From assembly GCA_018894105.1 (NCBI GenBank), contig CM032132.1, positions 27,889,379 to 27,953,378 on the forward strand: a stretch of DNA of 64,000 nt, read 5' to 3'. Numbering within the stretch: the first letter of the stretch is position 1; each line of letters begins with the position of its first letter. The translations under genes and the position numbers were made by a program. Below the pieces are notes generated by a model. That model made no database searches. It was not told the DNA's origin and worked only from the letters and a program-made list of their open reading frames with translations. This DNA is from Jacaranda mimosifolia. Lineage: Eukaryota > Streptophyta > Magnoliopsida > Lamiales > Bignoniaceae. Shown in pieces: positions 1-10,910 of this stretch.

Positions 1-600
1 CTTTGTACTTTATTCCATTTGATGTTCTAGATGGATATCAATGCGATATTTATTAAATTAGTTTTGTCTCCAAAGTTTTTGTTTGAATAATATAATAAAG
101 AACAAATTCAATAAAATCTTGAATAATTATGAAAATAGTAGTATTTGTCTTCATTAATGTCCTAAACCAAAATCCCTATGAATTAAGGATATCTGACTTG
201 TCCATTTTCAAATCATAGAATTAAAGAGATTAAAAAAAAAAAAAAATGAGGAATAACAAAGAAGAATTAAAAATTAAATAAGACAAAATGATTCAATGGT
301 CTATCTTTCTCATCCACATGTAGGAAGTTGATTTTACAAATTAATTAGCATTCTCATACACATATATGTACACTCATTCAGTCGCTCGCTCGCTTTTTGA
401 ATTTAACCATATACAGATACATTTTGGTCCAAAATTGGCTAAAAATTCTCTGAATTGGAAAAGGTATGAAGAAATTTTTTTTGCCCTCTGTCTGAATATG
501 TGTATGTTTACTCTCTCTCTCTCTCTCTCTATCTCTCTCTATTTATATATATATATATGTATACAGCAATTGTAGAAATTATAGTTTAAAACCTGAAGAG
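1..600. repeat. First copy of a duplicated intergenic/gene-flank segment
   Basis: About 165-470 matches about 12020-12280 with many substitutions (shared landmarks: a GGATATCTGAC word, a TTTCTCATCCACAT word, a CACTCATTCAGTC word, then an AAAAGGTATGAA word). Positions 1-90 instead match the later part of the second copy, near 19195-19265. This implies a third unit lying mostly left of the window. No coding region is recognised here. The segment could be promoter or 5' UTR of a duplicated gene, but no start codon can be defended. Confidence 0.6.
511..559. repeat. (CT)n then (TA)n microsatellite
   Basis: A CT run at 511-540 with one interruption, followed by a TA run at about 544-559. Confidence 0.9.
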
Positions 601-1500
601 CTTATATATGATCAACAAACTATGGTTTGCGGGATACAACCAACGCTCTTTGTATCATAAATCTAGTTGTAAGCGCAAATTTCTTTGTCTGTAACAAATA
701 AAATTACAAGACAAGAAAATTCGTAAAAATAAAATAAAATTAAAATATATCAACTATTGATTCAATCTCTAATTTAATCATTGATTTTTCCCTTCCAAAT
801 ATGATCTTGAATTTAATAAGCTCCGCAAAGAACGCCTTGAACGGCGTGGATCTCTTTAAATTTGATTTGAAGAAATAACGCCAATTTGAGGGCTTCACAC
901 CTTAATTTCGAATTAAATGCCAAAATATATGAGCTCTGTGAAGAACGTCTTGAACGTCGTGGATCTCTTTGAATTTAACTTGAATAAAATAACATCAATT
1001 CGAGGGCTCCGCACTTTAATCCCGAATCAAACGCCAAAATATGATGAGCTCTGCGAAAAAAGCCTTGAACACCGTGGATCTCCTTAAATTTGATTGAGAG
1101 AATTGCTAGACTTCTTCAAAGTTCCTCTCACGTGTTGGAATTTTTGTTGTGTCTTGAATGAGCTTTGGTCATCTCCTTTATATAGATGTTTGATGGGAGA
1201 CTTCCAGATTGACTTGAACTTCTTTGATAGTTATCTATTTGATAAGATAATATCAAATATCAAAAGATAATATCATATATCAATAGATAATATCAAATAT
1301 TTTCGATTTGATTGGTCCAAAAACGTAGACACTTCATCTTTAATACTTGTCAATATTTGATTTGAATATAAAATAAATACTAGAGTATTAATTAAAATTA
1401 ACTATTTATCTTTTGAAATTAAATTTAGTAAATTCCAAAATATAAATAGAAAATTTTAAATTAAAAACTAGCATATTATTTTACACGTGTCACTTCTCAT
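600..1500 (-). mobile_element. Probable solo LTR relic, minus orientation
   Basis: Read on the minus strand, the segment has a TATATAAAGGAGATG promoter-like box near 1180, then a leader with three degenerate tandem units of about 112-115 bp, then an AT-rich tail. This is the arrangement of an LTR (U3-R-U5). It interrupts the duplicated block that is continuous elsewhere. I could not fix the TG/CA ends or a TSD, so the borders are approximate and the superfamily is unassigned. Confidence 0.45.
799..1115. repeat. Three tandem units of about 112-115 bp
   Basis: Units begin near 819, 931 and 1046 with the shared core GAGCTCTGCGAAGAAC (variants), followed by TTGAACGNCGTGGATCTC and later an AATTCGAGGGCT word. 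Units differ by scattered substitutions. Confidence 0.85.
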
Positions 1501-1540
1501 TTGACCAAAAATTGATATGTCTACACTAGTCTAAGCTCTT

Positions 1541-1560
1541 ATTACTACTACTACTGCTAT

Positions 1561-1590
<30 letters not shown>
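1541..1590. repeat. (ACT)n trinucleotide microsatellite
   Basis: About 16 ACT/TAC units with one GCT and one ATT interruption. Confidence 0.95.
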
Positions 1591-1592
<2 letters not shown>

Positions 1593-1639
1593 AATTAACT
1601 ATTTCTTGCAGGTTTATTTGTGATCCTTTAGCTATGCTT

Positions 1640-2110
1640 TCTATTTCTTCAAGATAAGATGTTTTCCTTTTCTTTTTTTCAAAGTCATCAACTTTCTTAG
1701 TCATTCTGAAAATCTGAATCGTTATCTTGCGGCATAAATTTTGTAGTGATATAATTTGCAGTATAATTTGATTTTATTAATTCAAATAGGTAATAATTAG
1801 TGAAAGCATTTTTTTTTCTTTTTTTCTATTAATTTAGTCACAAATATTGTCTTAATCATCGCTCAACTGTATATTTGCAAGTTCCATTATCCATCTTAAT
1901 TTTATAAGATCCTAAATGTTGAAGTAAATTAAACCTTTTTAAAAACATTTATTGAAGGTAATTACATGTGAAGTCGGAATTAATTTAAAATTATTATCAA
2001 TTGTTAAACAAAATGTTTGTAGATTTTATGTTTCTGTATTTCTTGATTTTATACTGACTAATAGTCTACATTGTTCACAATATTAAATAATTGTAGGATC
2101 TACCGCAATC
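1640..2110. repeat. Duplicated block, copy 1 (pairs with 19680-22690)
   Basis: Words such as TTTTGTAGTGATAT, CAAATAGGTAATAATTA, GTCTTAATCAT and GCTCAACT occur in the same order here and at 19770-19920. They resume at 22480-22640 after the solo LTR in copy 2. No reading frame is conserved, so it is probably intronic or intergenic DNA of a duplicated locus. Confidence 0.75.
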
Positions 2111-2990
2111 ATCAACTGTGGAGCATCCAATTGAAAGGAAACAATTGAAATCTTCACTTGAGTTGACTTGGAGGGTGTCATTCATTTAGACTTTTCCAGT
2201 TTCAAGGAGTCCACTAAACTTATATTCTAGAGATGTACGAAATATTTGTCTTATGAAACTTTGTGTTTTTTAATGTATTGGTCACGGAAATAGTATGTGA
2301 AAAGTTAATATAAAATTGTGCAATCATCAATTTTCAATTCTAGATATACCATTGTTCAAATAAATATATATTTTGATTCCTAGTTCCATATGTTACTAAA
2401 CAGTAGATCTTTCAAGAACCTCTTTAGGTTTATATGTATAAGTATTTATACAAATACAAATTTTTCAACAGAAAAATCCATTGAAAACATTAAAAAATCT
2501 ATCGAAACTCATTATTATCAACGTATTTCTTGTGACTTGTCTATCCGGTGGAAAGCTCCGGAGTACAAAACAATTTCCAAAAGCAATGCTCGCTGGGAAA
2601 CTTTTTTCTGTGGCTTTTGGATGGGAATTTTTGTTGTCAATATTTCCTTTAGCTTTTGATGAATTTCCGAGGGAATGTTCAATGGAAAGTTTGGCGTGAC
2701 TTTTTGTACTGGGAGTGTATCATTTTTTAATCAATCTTAATTAGCCAGGTTTAAATGATGACATGAATAATTTTGTAAGCTTAACAAAATAAAAAGTGAA
2801 AATATGTTGCTCACAAAATCTTAAAAATGAGAACCAAAAATGATGACATGGATAATTTGCATGAGTAAAAATGTATATCAACACATATTTTTTTTTGTTT
2901 CTTATATTTGTTAGTATGTGATGTAATATAAAGTAATTCCTCCTTTTGTCTAATCCCATAATTGTATGTTCTTGTGCGTCAAATATTGCA
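2110..2990. other. AT-rich stretch without a recognised gene
   Basis: A possible exon after an ATTGTAG acceptor at 2096 reads about 30 codons to a stop at 2189 but matches nothing I know. Around 2480-2700 a moderately GC-richer patch gives short overlapping frames without a recognisable domain; it may be decayed transposon sequence. Confidence 0.4.
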
Positions 2991-2997
2991 ATTATAG

Positions 2998-3399
2998 GCT
3001 GGAACTGGCAACACTAGCTAGTATACACCAATTAGCTGTGTGTGAAAATGAAGTGAAGGTGAAGGTGAAGGTGAAGGTGATGGTTCTTTCTCTTGACAAA
3101 CACATTGCCCATTCTCCTGTGGTGCAGCACGTCAACCATCTTAATGTCCCAAAAAGAAGTAAACTGTCCTCAAGAGAGAGGTTGGGGAACTGGAAAATAG
3201 AGCAATGGAAGAACAATGACTCAGAGAGATGTGATAAGGTATATTGATTAATAAACTTTTGTTACTATATCATCAATCAAGACAAAAGATTGTTAGTTTG
3301 CATACTAAATTTTGCATAAACACAAAAAAATACTGTATTGCGTTGTAGTTCTACCACCACCAAGATGTTCTCAAGAAGAAATTTAGATCTCTAAAGAAG
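2998..3399 (+). pseudogene. Two exons resembling a methyl-CpG-binding-domain (MBD) protein, fragment
   Basis: Exon A (about 2998-3238) follows a TTATAG acceptor and ends AAG|GTATAT. Exon B (3349-3399) follows TTGTAG and ends AAG|GTTTGC. Joined, they are in phase and read W-K-I-E, then a short spacer, then D-K-F-Y-H-H and K-K-K-F-R-S-L-K-K. This follows the plant MBD pattern (W-x-V-E, D-K-Y-Y, G-K-K-F-R-S-K-x-E-V), a chromatin fold that reads methylated DNA. Exon A also holds a VKVKVKVK run coded by a GTGAAG repeat. The conserved proline and glycine between the tyrosines and FRS are not visible, no further exon reads on, and an LTR fragment follows directly. I infer a truncated or degenerate copy. 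An unrelated protein with chance resemblance is the main alternative. Confidence 0.4.
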
Positions 3400-3424
3400 G
3401 TTTGCAATCTTCATATTATACAAT

Positions 3425-3495
3425 TGTTGGAGTTTTTTTTTGTTTAAGATCACGCCTCGAGACTAGGCCACACGGCTTGATTTTGGGGTGTGACA
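3425..3495 (+). mobile_element. 3' terminal fragment of a gypsy-family LTR
   Basis: Reads GTTGGAGTTTT, then CACGCCTCGAGACTAG, then GCTTGATTTTGGGGTGTGACA. The same terminal words end the LTRs at 27149, 38259 and 61127. About 50 bp present in the 61 kb copy is deleted here. The left part of the LTR is missing. Confidence 0.75.
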
Positions 3496-4492
3496 AGAAC
3501 CGTTCCCAATTCTCATACAATCATTTCATGCACTACTAAAGTTTACAAATTTGATATCAAATGATAATAATATGAACTTGGAAGAACCTACTTATACACA
3601 TTTGATTTTTCTCTTTTTTTCATCTTATTCTGTATTATTCTTCTAGGCACAAAAGATTCAAGAGAGCTGGGAGTGATTTTGGTGAAAAAATCATCTGACC
3701 TAAAGCTATCAAAGTTAAGTTTAATTTGTGCTATGTTCTTCAGATAGATAAAAATATCAATTAATGAAAACAAAGTTAATAATACAATTTTTGCAGTATT
3801 TCTTTTTAGTTCTGTTTACTTGACTAACATGTTTTCTTAAGTTCAAATTGAGCATGGTTCAATCATTGATTTCTAATTTGCGTAGGGAGTTTATGCGGGA
3901 ATTCATAAATAAACACAAATATCTTAGCACCAAGTTATAAATAAACTTAATGAATTCTTCATTTCTTTTTCATTCTTTAACAATTCAACTTTTTATATTT
4001 TCAACTTAGTTTTGTCTTTTTCTTTAATCTCTATTCTTTTTCTTAATTTACTTTTTGTTTCTCAATTTCTCTTCAAAAAATATTCTCCATACTAACATTA
4101 ACTAGTTCCAATTTGGAGCTCTCAGCATTATATGTATAGATGCTAGTCACATGACTCATTTATATGTAAGAATGTTATTGCCAATCTATCATCGGTGAGT
4201 ATGAGATATTAGAAATGCAAGCAACCAAGAGACATGTCATTAATTAAATATTTAAATGTCCTTTGCAACTCTTCAATGAAAATGTTAAGTTCGCGATTTT
4301 TTATGAAGTTTTCTTTTGAAGGATCTTGACTTTTGGCATAAAGATATATGTTGAAGAGTTCCAACAATTCGTGGAATATTGTCTTTTCTTCACCTTTCAT
4401 TTCAACATTTTGCGAAAATCTAGGAGAAAAACACACAAATTATAAGTACTTGAATTTCACAAAGTATATATATAACTAAAGAAGTTTTAATT
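3496..4492. other. AT-rich intergenic stretch
   Basis: No gene, RNA or transposon end that I can support. A reading frame of 75 codons on the minus strand near 4209-4436 has no recognisable domain. Confidence 0.5.
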
Positions 4493-5109
4493 CACTACTA
4501 AAAAAATTACTTTTTGCGACGAATTTTTCTATTGCAAATCTGCGACAGCAATTTCCATCGCAAATTTGAGACGGATTTTGAAACGGAAATTTTCGTCGCA
4601 AATTTGGAGTTTTGTGATGGATTTTTCCATTGCAAAATTTTGTGACGGAAAAATCCATCTCAAAATCCGTCACATATAGTAAATTATAATTAAAAAATAA
4701 ATTTTGTGATGGAAATTTCCATCGCAAAATTTTTAAAAGTTTTTTTTTAGAAAACTATACACATCCTATCAAATTAAAACCTATAATTATCCAATATCAA
4801 TAATTCTTTGCATTACATACTAATCATCCCATAAACCAATATTTAAATATTATTTTACATAAAATCACAATAATTTTATATCACAATAAAAATCAAGCCC
4901 AATAATATAATATTGTTCAATATATAAATCAAGCCTTAACTAAAATATAAAATTTACAAAATAATGCCAAAAAAATTATCTTACAAGACTTATACTAAAT
5001 TTTAATTCCTTGAGATATCCATGCTTGCAATATTAAAACAAAAACAAAATTATAATAATGAAAAATAGAAACATAAACTAAATTAATAGACAATTCAACA
5101 TAATAAACC

Positions 5110-5990
5110 AATATATAAATTCAATATATAACCAAATCACAATCGAGCACATAATTCATAAAATATAAATTCAAATCCTAATCAAATATGTAATTCACAA
5201 AATATAAATATAACAGAATCTAACAAATAATTCAATGTAAATGCATAATCTAACTCATGTAAATCTAACACATTATTCATTATAATCAAACATACATCTC
5301 ATTATAAACCAACATATAATTTAATATAAGTCCAACAAATATGTAATTCACAAAATATAAATATAACAGAATCTAACAAATAATTCAATGTAAATGCATA
5401 ATCTAACTCATGTAAATCTAACACATTATTCATTATAATCAAACATACATCTCATTATAAACCAACATATAATTTAATATAAGTCCAACATATAACTCAA
5501 ATCCTAATCGCACATATAATTCACAAAATATAAATCTAACAAAATCTAACACATAATTCAATATAAATGCAAACTCTAAACACATATAAATCTAATACAT
5601 AATTCAATATAATCAAACATGCATCTCATCATAAACCGACATATAATTTAATAAAAGTCCAATATATAACTCAAATCCTAATCAAACATATAATTCACAA
5701 AATATAAATCTAACAAAATCTAACACATAATTCAATGTAAATGTAAAATATTAACACATATAAATCTAATACATAATTCAATATAATCAAACATGCATCT
5801 CATCATAAACTAACATATAATTTAATATAAGTCCAACATATAACTCAAATCCTAATGGCACATATAATTCACAAAATATAAATCTAACAAAATCTCACAC
5901 ATAATTCAATATAAATGCATAATCTAAACACATAAATCTAATACATAATTCAATATAATCAAACTTACATCCAACATATAATTTAATATA
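5110..5990. repeat. Tandem array of about five AT-rich units of 145-175 bp
   Basis: Units carry the words ATAATTCACAAAATATAAAT, AATCTAACA, AATTCAATGTAAATGC, CATACATCTCATTATAAACC and TTTAATATAAGTCCAACA in fixed order. Two neighbouring copies (about 5193-5337 and 5338-5482) look essentially identical, implying recent unequal exchange or slippage; the later ones are diverged. Confidence 0.88.
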
Positions 5991-7034
5991 ATCTTTTGAA
6001 AACTTAAATTTAAAAGTTAAACGAGTAACCTCTAATTTGATATAGATTATATGGATATAGATATAGACAGCACAAAACTTTTGGTGTATAGTGTTCAACC
6101 ATATAAAATATCTATTGATAATCGAATTTTAATTTGTTTATCATTACATTAAACATATCCAAGTAGATAAAAATGCTAAAGATTTAATATGATTAATGAT
6201 ACATTCTATCAAAAATTTCCTTAAATGGAATACTTCAAATTACCTAAAAAACAAGACTCAACAAAAATGTAAAGCATTACTTCAATTAAAAACAACTTAT
6301 AATTTTTATCAACACATATTGACTCAAAAAATTGGATATATGTGTCCCTTACTATAACAAAACAAAATATATTATAATTTACAAAGTGATTATCAATATA
6401 AAATTTTCTTGCAACTACACATATTTATCCATAAATCATAATTCCATAAACTAAAATTAAAATTTATAAAATTAATACAATTCAACATATACTAACGTAA
6501 AGTTTAACTCATTCAAAATTCTAATAGAATTTTTAATTCACATAAAAATATAAATATAATATAATATAACAACATTTTATACATAAATCAAATTTAAACT
6601 AACATAATTTAGTCTAATACATAAATTAAATTTAAACTAACATAATAAATCATAATTTAAACTGATATTTATAAATAATAATATTCATAAACACATAATG
6701 GCACATAAGCACTCCTCCTTATACCCATCATCATCATTCAGGCAATTAAAAATCAATTAACAACAAATGAGAAGGCTTCACCCCTTCTCCCAACATCTCA
6801 TCCTCCTTCCTAATTCTACCAATTCTAAATACATATCTTAACTAAATACATAAATGCATAAATCAAAATTTGACTAAATAAATCATAATTACAAAAATTA
6901 CCTTAATTAGTGGGATAATGCAAAATATAAGCTCTCTAAACTTGAAACAATAAATAAAAAAATATCATTAGCATTTTTTAAAATGAAAATAAATTTTTCA
7001 AAAAAAAGGAAAAAAAATAAAAAAATTGCCAACT

Positions 7035-7195
7035 ACTGGCCGCGCACACCCAGCAAGCTTGCTGGGCATGTGCACCCCTAGTGTAGCTTGCTGGGCAACA
7101 CCTACCTAGCAAGCTGCTGGGGGCGTACACTTGTTGGGCACACCAAGTACGTGTCCAGCAACTTGTTGGCCGTGACCGGCCGGCGTTAGCCACAA
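7035..7195. repeat. GC-rich palindromic island inside the CACTA element
   Basis: Multiple GCAAGCTTGCTGGGC-like inverted motifs, plus GACCGGCCGGCG, in an otherwise AT-rich element. No credible coding frame. A hairpin-forming spacer or captured fragment is possible. Confidence 0.7.
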
Positions 7196-7600
7196 TAAAA
7201 AAGAAGAAAAATAAAGGAAAAAAAAAAGAAAGATGAAAAGGGGAGATGCAAGTGTGTGTGTGGGTGAGGGAGGTAGGGTTATTTCCCCCACCCACCTAAT
7301 TTTATTATTTTTTTCTTTTTTTAGATTTGCGATGGAAAAAAAATCCCTTGCAAATTTATTGAATTTTAAAAAAAAATTAAAAAATTTTGTGACAGATTTG
7401 ATTTCCATCGCAAAATTGAAGTTTTGCGACAGAAAAATCCATTGCAAATTGTTTTAAAATTTAAAAAATTTTGCAACAGGAATAAAATCCGTCTCAAAAA
7501 GCCAAAATTAATTTTTTAAAAATTGCCATTTTGTGATGGATTTTTTTTGCGACGAAGTGATGGATTTTTTTCGTCGCAAATCACAGTTTTTTTAGTAGTG

Positions 7601-7819
7601 ATTTTCATATCCTCCAAATTTTGCAAGCTATGTTCTTTTCTAAAAATTGTACTACATTTGAATAGCAAAATCTTAACATTTTACAGATTAGATGCAGACG
7701 ATGGTTAAGTAAAAGTGATGGTTTTATCATGATTAACACATAACTCTTCCTAAATGTGCTTATTCAACCAAAATGTGAATAATCTCCATGAGAGCAGTCG
7801 ATAAGATGGAATTGGAATG
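7601..7819. other. Short AT-rich spacer
   Basis: Lies between the CACTA TSD and the Copia element; nothing recognised. Confidence 0.5.
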
Positions 7820-8135
7820 TGTTGGTGGTAAAGTGGTATTTTATCTAAAATACTCAAGAAATGGTGGCTAATGCTACTGTAAGATTATGCAAAAATAAAG
7901 AATAAAGAAGAGTACTTTTGGGTTGAATATTATTCTTGTTTTCCTCCCCTTTTATTGTTTTTTCTCTTAATTATTCAACACATGTACATCAATTTATAGA
8001 CTAATAGATGACTCTAGATTACACAAGTGACCTTAGAAAAAAAGAGTTACATCATTCACTCAAATTGCAATAATTAAACTTGACTCAACTTAATTTTCAC
8101 TTTAAATGACAACACATTGCCCATATACATAAACA
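7820..8135 (-). repeat. Copia 3' LTR
   Basis: Shares TGGTATTTTATCTAAAATAC, TTATGCAAAAATAA, AGTAC/ATTTTGGGTTGAATAT and CACTTTAAATGA in order with the partner at 10587-10910. Confidence 0.85.
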
Positions 8136-8280
8136 CCCTTGATGTGTTGTTCCTTGTCTTCCAATGCTTCTCTAAGTTGTTGAAATCTTGGCCTTTGAAG
8201 TGGTTTGGTAATAAATCAGCTAGTTGCTCTTGTGGACAACGTACATCAACTGTATCTCTTCTTTTTCTATTGCCTCTCAA
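8074..8280 (-). pseudogene. Copia RNase H C-terminal fragment
   Basis: Reads DTVDVRCPQEQLADLLP, then FKGQDFNNLEKHW. This corresponds to the end of Copia polyproteins, where a D-V-x-Y-C-x(2)-E-Q-x-A-D-L-x-T-K motif is followed by a short tail. The frame runs into the 3' LTR. It directly abuts the integrase-derived region, showing that reverse transcriptase and most of RNase H have been deleted. Confidence 0.75.
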
Positions 8281-8289
8281 ATAATGATT

Positions 8290-9540
8290 ACTTTCTTAGT
8301 CTTCAAGTTTTAAGGTCTATAGCTCTTTGACATAGAAGTATAACTAATAAAAACACATTTCACACTTGTTTCTTCAAGCTTTGTTCTCTTCTCTTTTGGA
8401 ACTTGAACATAGCAAACACACCAACAAACTTTAAGGTGGTTCACTGAAGGCTTTCATCCACTCCAAGCTTCAAATGGAGTCATATCCTATACAACTCTTG
8501 CTAGACATCTATTTGCTCAAACAAAAAAAGACATTAGGCATCCTATTTTTAAACAACATAAACTTGGCCATCTCCATCATGATTTGATTCTTTCTCCTAG
8601 ATACACCATTTTGTTGAGGTGTATAGCCAATAGTTAGCTGGCTCTCCACTTTTTCATCCTCATAAAATTTACTAAATTTATTGGACGTATACTCCTTTCC
8701 CCTATCACTTCTCAAAGTCTTCATAAACCGGCCAATTTGTTACTCAACTAGTGCTTTAAAATTCTTAAACATTACAAATACTTCATATTTTTGTCTCATA
8801 GATATAGTGTCATATGGGTCAAATCATCAAGAAAATAAAATAAATTACCTATTTTGAGCATGAGAAGGTATTCATAGGACCACATACATCGATGAGTACC
8901 AATACCAACACTTCTTTGGCTATTCATGCTCCTTTCTTTAGAAATGCTTGTTAGTGGTACTTGCTAAGCATACATACTTCATACACACTAGATTTTTCTT
9001 CAATTATTGACAGCCTATACACCATGTTCCTTTAAGAAACCAACTTGAGAGTATTGTAGTTCAAGTGCCAAAGTATCCTGTGCCACAAACTAAAGTCTTT
9101 TGCTTCTCTAGCCATCAAGCTAAAATTTTTGTCATACTTCAAGGAGAAAACTCCTATTATTGGTCATTTTAATAGTAGCAACAAGTTTGCCTTTCGAGTT
9201 AAAAACTCTGCACGTTCTCAAATTTCAGAGAGTAGTCATGCTCCAAAAGCCATCTCATGCTTAACAAATTTTCATCTAATGTTGGCACATAAAGAGTATC
9301 ATAAATGGTCTTATTTCTTTACTTTGTTGCAACTCCAATGCAGCCCTTACCTTTAACTTCAGCAAATTGTCCAGTGCCTAATTTAACTTTTGAGCTGAAT
9401 GAAGAATATGTATCAAGAACACTTCTTTATCTCTTGTCATATAGTTGCTGCAAGGATGTTCAAATACCAGACATTTTTCTCTTCCTCAAAAGTCTTTTGG
9501 CAAGCAAAGAACAGATTCCCATCATCCTTTTTTGCCTCTG
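8290..9540 (-). pseudogene. Copia gag-pre-integrase and integrase relic
   Basis: In several minus-strand frames, in order: a L-Y-V-P-x-L-x-x-N-L-L-S motif (about 9265), W-H-R-x-L-W-H-L-N-Y (about 9090), an R-S-D-R-G-K-E-Y-T-S motif with the second catalytic aspartate (about 8700), Y-T-P-Q-Q-N-G-V-S (about 8620) and a V-C-Y-V-Q-V-P-K-E-K-R motif (about 8400). These are the GAG_pre-integrase and rve integrase signatures of plant Copia elements. Stops and frameshifts interrupt it repeatedly; the longest open piece is 71 codons (8509-8724). Confidence 0.82.
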
Positions 9541-9545
9541 TAAAT

Positions 9546-10560
9546 TTAGCCTGTTGTTAGTTGCCTACAACAATCTCTTTGTACATGTCCAAACTTCATG
9601 CAATTGTGGCTTTGAGGCTTACCTTTGTTCCAATAGTCCTTTTCTTCATGATTATTCTTCTTACAGATTCTACACCATTTGTTTGACTCTCCATCACTTC
9701 CTCGTTCACCATAGTTGCCTCTTCCTCTTCTACGTGAGTTTCTTCCTCTTCTTTGGCCTCTACCAATTCTACCATCTCTAGAAGACTCACTTTTATTTTG
9801 GTTTGGAATTTTGTTCTCAACATTTTTGGGATCAAATGTGAGCTTAGATTGAAATGGGTTCTCAAAAGATTTTTCAGTGTGATGCAATAATCTATGCTCA
9901 TAGGATCTCAATGAACCTATCAACCATATAATTGTCGTGGTTGACAAGTCCATAGTTTCTTAAGTAATAACCAGCATAGGATCAATCTTTTGGGTCAAGC
10001 TAATCAAAATTTCATCAATAATACAATCATCAATTGTATCTCAATATGACCTCAATTGATTCACCAATTCAAACAATCTATTATGATATTCATTTAGACT
10101 TTCATTTTTTTTTTCATTCTTGCATTCTCAAAATCTATCTTAAGAGATTGGAGTTTAACCATTCTCACCTTTGAATCTCCTTCAAATTATTATTGCAGAA
10201 TCTCTGATGTTTCCTTGGCTATTTTAGCTCTCGTAATTCTTGGGGATATAGTTAATGAGACTCCTTTTTGGATCATCCAAAGAACTCCAGTATCTACGAT
10301 GATCTTCTTCATCAATTCTTCAGCTGTAACTTCTACTATAGCTGATGGTTCTATATACCCCATTTTGATTAAATCTAATATATTCTAAGTAAACAAAATC
10401 TCCATTTTTGCATCACAAAAATATATTTTCTCCTTCAAACAAAGAAACTTGGACATTACTATAGATTGTACTCTTGGTTGTTGATTAGGTACTTGCAAAA
10501 GCTACGACTCTTCACCCTTCTTTTTCTTCTACTCCTCAATTTTTCACTTTTCTTTGTCAC
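9546..10560 (-). pseudogene. Copia gag relic with CCHC zinc knuckle
   Basis: The longest frame (9546-9953, 135 codons) has an arginine/glycine-rich stretch (RGQRRGRNSRRRGRG), a degenerate first knuckle (WCRICKKNNHEEKDYW, final Cys lost) and a second C-x2-C-like piece C-M-K-F-G-H-V-Q-R-D-C. Upstream to about 10560, broken frames read L-W-M-I-Q, S-K-V-R-M-V-K-L-Q-S-L and similar, as in the UBN2/gag domain. Gag would form the virus-like particle in the cytoplasm. Confidence 0.82.
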
Positions 10561-10586
10561 AAGGATCTGTTATTCTAGTATCGCTT

Positions 10587-10910
10587 TGTTGGCGGTACTC
10601 TAGAGGTGGTATTTTATCTAAAATACTCAAAAAAATGGTGGGCTAACGCTACTACAAAATTATGCAAAAATAAGAGCAGAAAGAAGAGTATTTTGGGTTG
10701 AATATGTTCTAATTTTTCTCTCCTTTTCTATTTTTTCTTTTTTCCTTTCTATTAATTATTGCAGCACATGAACATTAATTCATAGACTAATAGATGCTCT
10801 TAGATTATACAAGTGAGCTTAGAAACTGAGAGTTATATCATCCATCAAATTTACAATAATTAAACTTGATTCCGTTTCACTTTAAATGATATGCATAGTA
10901 CCCATCAACA
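10587..10910 (-). repeat. Copia 5' LTR
   Basis: Partner of 7820-8135. The outer end reads CCCATCAACA, an inverted match to the inner TGTTGG start, as expected of LTR termini. Confidence 0.85.

Larger units (their letters stand above)
4493..7600. mobile_element. Non-autonomous CACTA-type element, type 1 (GCGAC subterminal repeats)
   Basis: The ends are CACTACTAAAAAAA (left) and TTTTTTTAGTAGTG (right), flanked by a 3-bp duplication ATT (4490-4492 and 7601-7603). This is the signature of the CACTA (En/Spm) superfamily. Next to each end lie inverted subterminal copies of motifs such as TTTGCGACGAAT, GATGGAAATTTCCATCGC and TGTGATGGATTTTT (4510-4730 and 7320-7585), where transposase would bind. 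The 3.1 kb body encodes no transposase; it holds an AT-rich tandem array and one GC-rich island. An autonomous relative must have mobilised it. Confidence 0.88.
7820..10910 (-). mobile_element. Internally deleted Ty1/Copia retrotransposon
   Basis: Two direct repeats of about 320 bp flank the element: about 7820-8135 (3' LTR) and about 10587-10910 (5' LTR), starting TGTTGGNGGTA and ending in ACA. The interior, on the minus strand, holds gag, zinc knuckle, gag-pre-integrase and integrase pieces and an RNase H tail, in Copia order. The body is only about 2.45 kb because nearly all of the reverse transcriptase is gone. Many stops and frameshifts make it dead. I could not find a matching 5-bp TSD, so LTR borders may be off by several bases. 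Confidence 0.85.

Noticed and set aside
5110..5990. Regularly spaced repeats that could suggest a CRISPR array
   Set aside because: Units repeat over their whole length with no unique spacers, and this is plant nuclear DNA.
5895..6098. Open frame on the minus strand in the AT-rich tandem array
   Set aside because: Low-complexity, Tyr/Ile/Lys-rich translation of repeat DNA inside a transposon; no conserved motif.
6978..7447. Overlapping 105- and 113-codon minus-strand frames and a plus-strand frame over the GC-rich island
   Set aside because: They arise from palindromic repeats and poly-A/T tracts; no codon bias or domain.
9129..9781. Plus-strand frames of 75 and 158 codons
   Set aside because: They are antisense to the Copia gag and integrase relics, whose motifs lie on the minus strand.
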